Positions 56,101-64,000 of a stretch of DNA of 64,000 nucleotides are shown piece by piece. Origin of the DNA: Polymyxa betae (lineage: Eukaryota > Endomyxa > Phytomyxea > Plasmodiophorida > Plasmodiophoridae); assembly GCA_003693705.1 (NCBI GenBank), contig RBZT01000312.1, forward strand, positions 208,095-272,094. Direction: 5' to 3'. The position numbers were made by a program, and so were the translations under genes. How positions within the stretch are numbered: the stretch's first letter is position 1; each line of letters opens with the position of its first letter. The notes under the pieces were generated by a model, which saw nothing but the letters and a program-made list of their open reading frames with translations, was not told where the DNA came from and did not search any database.

Positions 56101-59100
56101 GCTTCAGAAATGATATCATACTTCTGAAATAGGAGATGGTGACATCTTCGACATGATGCCGTTTAAAACAGAGTTCCAACCCGGTTAATTCATCGTTGGC
56201 ATTCTCGACCGGGGTGATCGAAACTTCAGCGACGAAAACCAGAGGGGTTGGAGCAACTGCCGCTTGGCCATTAGGTGATGATTCGACTGGAGGCGTCCAA
56301 GTTTGCATTGAAGCCAGAAGGCTTTTGATTTGGATGGTCCCACCTGATGCAATCATGTCCTGAATAGCATTAGCCAAGCGTGACCGATCGTTTTCATTGA
56401 CAAAATGGCATGATAATGAGGATCCGATAATCGATTTCTCATTTTCTCTGCCATCAATCAAGTCGACAAAGGCAGAGGAGTAAGCCTCGATAATATCGTT
56501 CTCCAATGAAGTCCGAACAGCAGCCAGATCGGTCTTGATCAGCCCATCTGTCACCTCATTACTGCTATCGAACCTTTTAACATTTGCTGAAGGCGTTTGC
56601 GATCCCAATCCCAAAGTGGCATCAAACACGCTACCGATAGTTACTGGCGACATAAAAAACACAATGCCAACAAGATTTCCATCCGCATCTGTTAACGGCG
56701 TCAACCATGCATCGACGTCGATTTGAAGTCGACTCTCCCTGCGCAGAGTGAATATAAAGATAAACGCTACACTTTGCACTGACTTTTTGATAAAGGCCAA
56801 CCGTTGAGAGTCCATATTCTGCACCTCCCGAAACGATTTCGAGCGAAGGCATTTCCTGATTACCTGTTTGATGTTCGATGAAATCTTTCTTGGGAAAATT
56901 TCCCAAGCGTATAAGCCGATCACATCTTTCGCATTCCACTGAGTCAATAGCGACACTTCCGGATTCCATTCAATAATCCTTTTATCCTTATCAATGGTGA
57001 AGTGGACGGTTCGTTCAGGAGGAACAGAAGGCCACACTTCAGTGTCTTCCAACTTCTCCAGGCCCAATCGTCGCGTATCAGTAAGCAAACAACGTAGCTG
57101 ATGCCTCAACTCTTCTTGAACGCGCCTCATTGAGTGAAATTCGGCGATACGAGTATTATTCCATAAAACACTAGCAAGATTTAATCGAATCTCGCCAACG
57201 TCTCTCCATCTCACGTATTCGGCTTCAATCCGTTCACAATTTGAACGCTGGTCTAATCTTCTTTTGATGTCCAAAATCAGAAATCCGATTAGAAAAGATA
57301 GAAACCCAGAGGAAGAAAGGGCAGCTTGAGCACTATCGATATGGCGTAGGCCCAAGTCGTTATCAACTGAGTCTGAAAGCAGAGCAGTGCGATCTCCAGG
57401 CCACGGGCACTGATATCCCAACAAAAGCAGGAAGATGACGTAATTGCAGATTCGGAGCACACTCCAGCATTTGCCATTGAAAGGCCCCGTGCTGTAAACA
57501 ATAATCGCAATCATCAAAAGGATCAGATGCGTAACGTCGGCATATAAAGAAGATGCTATGAACATAGCGCCGATGAGAAAATAAGGACAGAATGGAAGAA
57601 TTCGGGACCCCAAAGTAGAAGGCCTTTTAGGACCAGGAAGATCGACGAGCACCGATTGTTGCTCATTTACTAACTCGGAAGCTGAAACGACGACAGGATG
57701 CATAGCCGCAATGCAAGAATTGGCAAAATTGCACATAGAGAGCAGCCAGAGAGCCACATAAGTAAAAGCAATATTTGGAACATAGTCGATAGTTAAGCCA
57801 AGCCAATTTTTTTGAGCTTTGCTCAAGTCCGGAATGGGAATTGTATAGGGAAGAGTGGGCGGCGGCCCAAGAGCAGCAAGGCATTCCAAAATTGTAATAA
57901 ACAAGAATAACAGCACCGTCACTCGCCAGAATCGCTTTTGCAATCGTTTCCCAAAATTGTAGAACGAGCCCCACACAACAAAGATAAAAAGTGACGCAGC
58001 AGTCCTTCTGGCAGCAATCGCACAAAATATTGCAATTGAAGCTAGCTCGATATCGAATCTGAACGGGAAACTGCCGTCAAAAAGCGAGTTTAACTGCAGG
58101 AGCACATATCTTGCGACAGTGGATATCGTATGTGATAAGATCGATCGAGTGCGACCAAAGCGGCTCGCTGTGGCATCAGGCTTCATTGATTCGGATGAAT
58201 CAAGAGAAACACAGCTGTCAGAGGGAGACCTTTCCTCAAGACCAGCCGCATTCTTTACCGACACAATGGGACCTTGATTAAATTGTTGAGCGAGGAACCC
58301 TTCGCGTTCCATTTGCTCCGCAAGCGAACCGACCATTACAAAGGCGCGCTGAATGTAAATAAACAGAAGAATTAATAGTTCACCCCGAAGTGCATCCGTC
58401 CCTAAGAGTTGATCCTGAATTACGTTGAATCCTATATAATCAGCTCTTGCTCCACTCCATCTGGCGCGAACCGGCCGGATTTGGAACAAATATCTCGCCA
58501 GCAAAAATACTGACGTCAAGATCAGCTCGGGAAGCCAGACAAAACAGAATCCCTCTGTTCTAAGCATGCAGATACAGGACGCCAGGACATAGATGAAAGA
58601 AATTACAGAAGGGTGCAAACAGAAAGCGACAATCGGAAGCAAAGCAACAATTTTTGATATCATACTTGCGCAGAAGGCCAGGCGTCGCGAACCAATGCGT
58701 GTGAGAACACTGGACCATTTGAATTCAGAAGCTCTAGAAGGCTGAGCGCCGAAGTATTGGATTCGGAAGAACGATACTGTAACAAAGAAAACTGAAATTG
58801 CCGGAAGTAACTGGAAGAATAACGAATCAACAGCGGTATCGATGATTGGCATCCCGATAATATTAATATCAATGCGAAATTCCGGTTGTGGCGGATAATA
58901 AAGCAGCTCGATAATAGTTTCAACAAGAGATGATACAATCTTATATTGCACAGCGTATTTCAAGAATACCACACTGGCAGTATACGCAACAGCTAGGGCC
59001 CAGAAAATGTAATGCCTTGAGCGTCCACTGACAATGCTGATGCTTGACACCATGAATGCGGTAAGACATAACGTCAAATAACCGAAATCGAAGATTGTAG

Positions 59101-61712
59101 GTTCTTCCGAGAAGGAAATCAAGAAAAACGCAAAGCACGCGATCAAAGAGCCAAAGTTATGAAACGCTTCGTTGAAAATAGAGGACAGACTCAAAACGAC
59201 TCGAATGCCAGTAGTCTTCCAGGCAGCACTCATCTCCCCCCAGTTGGATCGCTGTCGTTGATCAATAAAATGAAGTTGGAACAGACAAAGCGCTGTTGCC
59301 ACCAATGGTGGAATGAACATGGCAAAGAACGGATTGAGAGCGACAAGCCCAATGGATTGGAAGATATAGCCCATGTAACCTTCCGGTTGTGGATTGATAA
59401 CGCTTACCGTATACTGGCAGAGCAACGCTGAAGCCGAAAATATCGTCAAGGGCAACCATTTTTCTCTTTTTGCTGATAGCTTCGGCATCGACACATAGAG
59501 CAGCGAAATAAGAACGTAGCCAATGTGAAGCAAATCGATCCGCGAAAATCCGACGAAAAAGACGCAGAGCAAAGCGATTTTGGCACCATACACTATGAGA
59601 GCGACTTTGACGATTCTCTCGAACTCCGACCAGGCTTCCAAAACAAATTCTTTGACAGCATAGAAGTCCAGTTTGTTGGATGTATCAGCCCGTAGTCTGG
59701 CCTGTTGTTCTTCCCAGCGTTCTGATGTTTGTGCGCCATAGCGTAGCAGCTGTCTCGTAATGCGACTTTGATTTGAGAGTTCAAGGGCCGACCTTCCATC
59801 AGCATCCAAAACGTCAATAAGAGCAAGCCCTCCACGATGTAAAACGACCTCAACAGAACCGAGATGACCATGAAGAACAGCATTATGTAAAGCCGTTCGA
59901 CCCCTGCTGTCAACAGCTTTAACAAATAAATCTTGATCACGACGAAGAGCCATGTCGAGAAAGTATTCATCACCTTCTATCGACGCATTTATAATGTTTG
60001 GGGTTGTCAGCGGGGCTCTGGCTGCTGTCCTTTTATTTGCACTTGAGCGACAGTAAAGCCATAAGATTAAAGCGGGCGATAAAAACAAGGCCATCGACAA
60101 AGCCGAAGTGCTTGATTCATCATTGTATAAGCCAAATAATTTCAGAGTGTCATCACTGAGAGTAAACACCCACGGCAGAGAAAATACAACAAATGCACAA
60201 ACAGCAACAGACACCGAGAACGGCAGAAGAGTATATAGTGCCACCTCTGAAAACTGACTAGTTCCCATCAGTAATCCGGCTAGCACGAACGCCATGAGGA
60301 CGACATTGAAGAGTTGCTGATGGACAATGAAGACAACAGTAAGAGCGAAGATACAGATTGAAATTTCGAATGTTCGAAGCCCACGTCGGAATAACTTTGC
60401 GACATTTACTGAGAACGATCGAGCATCTTTGCTGTCTCTAGATGAACGCGAATCGTTCTCGAGTTTCTCCGGAGCTGATGAAGCTCGAACTATCGGGGGG
60501 CTTAATGGAACGAGATGCTCAGGAGATGCCGACGGATTTTTGGCACCCTTAGGCTGTTCAGCAGTCGACGGAAATGGCACCGCACGGATCTCGATCTCAT
60601 CTGAATCCGTTTTCGCATCTTCTTCATGAGTCGTTTCAAAATGAAGAGCTGACGGTGACTTAATATCACTTGAATGTGGACGTCGATGCAGGATTTTTTT
60701 TGTATTCATTCTGGAAGGCAGTTGAACAGATGAAGAGATTCGCAGGGCAGCTGATCTAATCTGAGGTAACTTTGGGAATGGAATAGGATCGGTTTTAGCA
60801 CGTTCCAATGGATGTAGTGGAATTTGATTGCTGTCGGACTGGCTGGGTACATTAGCATTAGAGCTGCCGATAAAGAACTGGAACCGGACCAGAGGGCTGA
60901 ACAAAAGGAACAGCGCTAGTTCAATACTGATTGCAGTAAACAGATACCAATCAGCAATACTCCAGGTGACGCCATGATTAGGCATGACGCCTAAGAATAA
61001 ACGAGTCTCCCTTGATAGTGATCTGGAAATTTCTGTAATCCTTAAAATGGATATTGTAACCGAATGAAGGGCTGCATGGATAAGAAGAAATATTCTCCAA
61101 TAACGGATGTCTTCGCATTTCAAACGATGAAGGCCACTTTCAAACAAGGCATCAAGCTGTTCTGGCTGCTGAAATGCTCGAAGAAGGAAGATGCTTGCTA
61201 GTAAGATGACATAAGGAATCCGGAAAATATTCGGAGACAGAACGCAGGCGACAAACTCGCCAGAGAAAAAGGCATAGACCTACGACCAATTAAAAAGAAA
61301 GAACCAAATCTTCGTTGATTGAACTTTCCTTTAATCGTCCAATTTCGTTCATTGGGTCAACAGAGGGCCTACCGTATGCTGATTTCCCATATGCATCCAC
61401 TGTAACTTCGCACGCTGAAAGCACAAGGATGACTAGCGTGATAATCAAGAATATAACGCTCATCCAATCCCATTGACGAGTGTAGCCAAAGAGGTGCCAG
61501 TAAAAATCGGCATCAAAGTTCGCTGGCATGATCGCAAAGACGATCAAGCCGGCCAACCACAGCGCTGTCAGAACGGTGGTCGCTATCGGCCACGCCCAAT
61601 GCGGACGGGATATGCATCTGGCGAGCGTGAATACCAAGTACAGCGTACATGTCAGACTGTCATCGATAATGGCGGCTACCAGCGAGCATATAACAATGGC
61701 AACTGAGAGCAT
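53164..61712 (-). CDS. Piezo-type mechanosensitive channel with ankyrin and PAS-like segments
   Basis: The gene runs from a likely start ATG at 61712 to TAG at 53164-53166. A first exon (to 61305) joins through a 49 nt intron (61256-61304) to a giant exon that stays open for about 6.2 kb (to about 54990). Short exons follow, carrying the channel end. The C-terminus is unmistakably Piezo: KCCYWWMSCTQIRCGYPAYT, PFVAELEVLLDWVSTDTALD (joined over an intron), FKLEDIYSNLYMIKGD, a hydrophobic inner helix, an extracellular cap segment, the final pore helix IAMSLTTIYVTIVLAVGRFL, and EFELEEALYRSLIRLYRSPD. The giant exon has dozens of hydrophobic helices, as in Piezo blades. Near 59730-59970 lie about two ankyrin repeats (GRTALHNAVLHGHLGSVEV). 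Near 56640-57030 lies a PAS-like domain (HFTIDKDKRIIEWNPEVS ... DADGNLVGIVFF). The stop in frame above 61712 leaves open an extra 5' exon. Confidence 0.88.
56640..57030 (-). other. PAS-like domain inside the Piezo protein
   Basis: The segment begins VHFTIDKDKRIIEWNPEVS, continues LLTQWNAKDVIGLYAWEIFP, and ends with WLTPLTDADGNLVGIVFFMS. These fit the A/B strands, the helix region with (V/I)-x-G and the last two strands of a PAS fold. No cofactor-binding Cys of a LOV domain was seen. Confidence 0.7.
59730..59970 (-). other. Ankyrin-repeat segment inside the Piezo protein
   Basis: Reads DEYFLDMALRRDQDLFVKAV (first partial repeat), DSRGRTALHNAVLHGHLGS, then DADGRSALELSNQS, with the G-R-T-A-L-H and D-A-D-G-R-S-A-L positions of ankyrin repeats. 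Flanked by hydrophobic helices, so it is predicted to be a cytosolic insertion in the blade. Confidence 0.75.
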
Positions 61713-61892
61713 AAATGGCCACCACTACTAGCAGACAATCTGAATGCCAGAAAGGCCACTTTAACCCAATCTTATTGTGAGCCCTGCTGCGCTGAATTTA
61801 CGATACGTCACTTCTTCCGATACTCTGGCGACTTTATTCAGTTTCGCTTCTAGATGTTCGGCCGTTATTCGCTTGAAATCGTCACATTTCCG
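61713..61892. other. Spacer between Piezo and the FKBP/TPR gene
   Basis: Both neighbours are on the minus strand. Contains the putative Piezo promoter and any upstream exon. A possible acceptor (ctgctag on the minus strand) lies just before the Piezo start, so an upstream non-coding or coding exon is conceivable. Confidence 0.35.
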
Positions 61893-63658
61893 TCATTTCG
61901 ACATAAGTTCGAGCTCTTTACGCATCTTGGTTGCCTGTTGATTCTCGTTCGACGGAACCCGGGACCGATTCGTCCGACTTCGCAGTTAAGCTGAGGTGGT
62001 CACACCAGCCTCCGAAACGAGCCGCCTGTACTTTGTTAATACATCTGCTTTGTGTTTTCCAATCTCATTCTAGCTTACCGTCTTTTTGTTGGCTTTGATG
62101 ACGGCTTGTTTACATTGAGCATGCATTGTTTTTAATGCTGAAGATTCCGGGTCAAGTCTCAGAGCTGCATCAATATCGATTATAGCGAGATCCGGTTGAG
62201 CTGTTTTCATGTAGCACTGAGCACGACGGTAAAGTGCCTTCGAGTTTTGTGGATTGAGAGCGAGAACTTTGGCAGCATATGAAGTCGCCTTTGTCAGTAT
62301 TAAATCGACGATAGTGGATTAGTAACAAAAAATAACCAACCTGCCCGTATTCTTCCTGTTTCATTTTTAGCACACTCAAATTATTTAGACAATCTAACTT
62401 GATCTGTTTAGCTTGCTCATGAACATTACTTTCTCCTTCATACTGAATAAGCTCTAGCGCATTGTTATATAGTCTTTCGGCTCTTTCAAGTTGTCCTGAT
62501 TTAAAAGCTTTATTACCAAAATCCTGGAAATTTTATCAAACAACTAAAGATAATCTTCCGGTTTCTTACCTTCTTGCACTGAGCAAGTTCTGCCTTCTCT
62601 TCGGCAGACATTTCCCATTTTAAAGTTCCAGCCTAGACTTAGATGAATTGGAAATAATCGAACCGTCCAGGGATAGTACCGAGTAATCAATTAGTTCCAC
62701 TTTGTATTCTACAATTGCCCCAGAAGGCACATTCAAAGTGTCGTCTCCAGCACATCCCCAGGCATAAGTTGGGTCAATTCGAAAGATGCTCTTCTCACCA
62801 CGACACATCGACTTAATTGCCAACTCTAAACCTTCAATAATATCCTTTTCTAAAAATGATCTCAGAAGCAGGTGATTGATTTAGGAAATAACCCATTACT
62901 GCAAAGACTGAATGATTCGGCGTCGTCTGATTTCTCAAACACTGGTCCATCTAGTAATCTGCCAGTGTATCGAACTATAATCGGTAAGTATAATCCAGCA
63001 CTTTCCAAGTCAAAAAGCATCAGAAAGTACCTGTGACATTTGAGCCATCGTTAGGGGTAGCAACTTCCCTCGATCCTTTGTTCAGCGTTTTCTTCTTGAT
63101 TCTGCCATCGTAAACAACATTGGACCAGTCATCCCAGTATAAATATTCGGCATGAACATTGAGATTCTGAAATACAAACATAAAAACATTGGTGGTTCAA
63201 ATTGGAATTGCTCGAGACCTCGTGTATATCATTGATTGTTGTTGGCATCTTAAATGATTTATACAGATGAGCAGCTTGGCAGTGGAAAATGGCTTTCTCG
63301 CCAGGTACCATGGAGCGAATCGCTGCCGTCCATAAAGGAGCAGCATGAGTTTCACCAAGAGTAAAGTGATAAGGGTAATCTCGTTGTCGCGAGGAGTCAT
63401 GAACTCGTCCATCTTCATCAAACACATCATAATGTACTGAGCAAAGTCACAAATTTTTTTTTTCAACCAAGTGCATCGCAGACCATAAATTTCTGATCCT
63501 TCAGGAGCGACAGCGTTGTCAGCATTTGAACGCCCTGGACTCACGAGCTGCTTCCTAATCCGAAATTGCTCGTCATGGCCGTGATCCAGATCGGCTTCGA
63601 TGAAAGTATCAGCATCCGTGAAAGGAGGACAGTTTGGAATATCGTGCTGCTGCTGCAT
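61893..63658 (-). CDS. FKBP-type peptidyl-prolyl isomerase with TPR domain
   Basis: Multi-exon. The start is chosen at the ATG 63656-63658 (MQQQHDIPNCPPFTD); upstream open sequence lacks an ATG. FKBP modules: VHYDVFDEDGRVHDSSRQRD with YHFTLGE and GEKAIFHC (first), then MAIKSMCRGEKSIFRIDPTY with AYAWG-like AWGCAGD and VEYKVELIDY (second). They are followed by tetratricopeptide repeats (EKAELAQCKKDFGNKAFKSG; CLNNLSVLKMKQEEYG; KVLALNPQNSKALYRRAQCY; DIDAALRLDPESSALK). The order FKBP-FKBP-TPR is that of FKBP51/52-type co-chaperones, where the TPR clamp binds the EEVD end of HSP90. The C-terminal exon ending at 61893 (QATKMRKELELMSK) is the least certain. Confidence 0.88.
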
Positions 63659-64000
63659 TTTTTTGTAGAGTGATCGAGCCCTACGGATCGGAAAATTTTC
63701 TTGCTTCAAAATCCTTTTAGGCGATCCTTTTCTAGTTTCCTGCAAAAAACCAGAAGCAAAAACAGCTCGTGTAGCGATGGTTATAATTTCACTGGTGGGG
63801 TGTGCCAATAAACATTATTGAATCAGGCTATTTTGTGGAAGCCCAGGATAAGCCACACTGGTCATGTGCTACCTAAGTATCTGGAATTGTGAAAGAGTAA
63901 AGGGATGCATATTATATTCTTTTATTGCAACCACAGCGGTTGCTTGATTTCTGTGCGTGATTTCTGTGAAATCACGCAGGAGGCTACGGTAATTTCCACA
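63659..64000. other. Window edge: upstream of the FKBP/TPR gene, with two hairpins
   Basis: No supported coding sequence. Two perfect hairpins lie close together: gcaacc/ggttgc (63927-63943, 5 nt loop) and gcgtgattt/aaatcacgc (63955-63977, 5 nt loop ctgtg). The element tgatttctgtg is repeated directly at 63945 and 63958. Confidence 0.6.

Noticed and set aside
61280-61304. A 25 nt intron near the start of Piezo
   Set aside because: A downstream acceptor in the same phase gives a 49 nt intron, which matches the usual length.
1-64000. CRISPR arrays, operons or other prokaryotic systems
   Set aside because: No regularly spaced repeats of that type were seen, and split genes with spliceosomal introns show that this is nuclear eukaryotic DNA.

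Overview
The window is nuclear DNA from a unicellular, flagellated eukaryote. Nearly every gene is a recognisable eukaryotic ortholog, most are split by short GT-AG introns, and several encode flagellar or centriolar proteins: CFAP57, an Sfi1-like centrin-binding protein, a CatSper-type channel, an RCC1 plus coiled-coil protein that resembles outer-dynein docking proteins, and a C2 plus coiled-coil protein. A low-molecular-weight thioredoxin reductase, a DUF1749 hydrolase and a C-terminally anchored kynurenine monooxygenase argue against an animal. I cannot fix the clade from sequence alone. The genome is compact: about 24 genes in 64 kb, intergenic gaps often below 150 bp, one tail-to-tail pair with 3 bp between stop codons, and AATAAA signals close behind several stop codons. 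In all genes where exons could be joined in frame, nearly all introns are 39-57 nt long, most of them 44-54.

Layout. 0-1.5 kb: 3' part of an unidentified gene (+). 2.2-6 kb: CFAP57 (-). 6.1-8.5 kb: Sfi1-like repeat protein (-), sharing a 73 bp promoter with kynurenine 3-monooxygenase (+, 8.5-10.2 kb). 10.3-12.8 kb: CARMIL-type PH/LRR actin regulator (+). 14.3-15.2 kb: CDCA7-like zinc-finger protein (+). 15.6-16.6 kb: spindle checkpoint MAD2 (-). 16.9-19.9 kb: C2/coiled-coil protein (+). 20.9-23.4 kb: aldo-keto reductase fused to leucine-rich repeats (+). 23.5-24.4 kb: OB-fold protein (+). 24.6-24.9 kb: TEN1-like telomere-capping protein (-) with a telomere-repeat-like motif just upstream. 25-26.8 kb: MPP10 (-). 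27-28.6 kb: CatSper-type channel (+). 28.7-31.5 kb: transketolase (-). 31.9-34 kb: secreted CAP-domain protein with a mucin-like repeat and an assembly gap (-). 34.4-36 kb: ALG1 (+). 36-36.8 kb: unknown small protein (-). 37.2-39.3 kb: coiled-coil protein (+). 39.3-40.2 kb: DUF1749 hydrolase (-). 40.3-41.7 kb: thioredoxin reductase (+). 41.7-42.8 kb: ELMO-domain protein (-). 43.1-44.4 kb: Cys-rich repeat protein with a divergent PARP-like end (-). 44.4-48.4 kb: gene-poor stretch with palindromes, a 119 bp duplication and one polytopic membrane protein. 48.4-52.9 kb: RCC1/coiled-coil protein (-). 53.2-61.7 kb: a Piezo channel with ankyrin and PAS-like segments (-). 61.9-63.7 kb: FKBP/TPR immunophilin (-).

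The most unusual items are the Piezo-ankyrin-PAS protein, the aldo-keto reductase/LRR fusion, the RCC1/coiled-coil fusion and the telomere-like motif upstream of the TEN1-like gene. Exon coordinates given as joins were derived by hand from splice sites, reading frame and remembered family conservation. Where a join did not close I say so.
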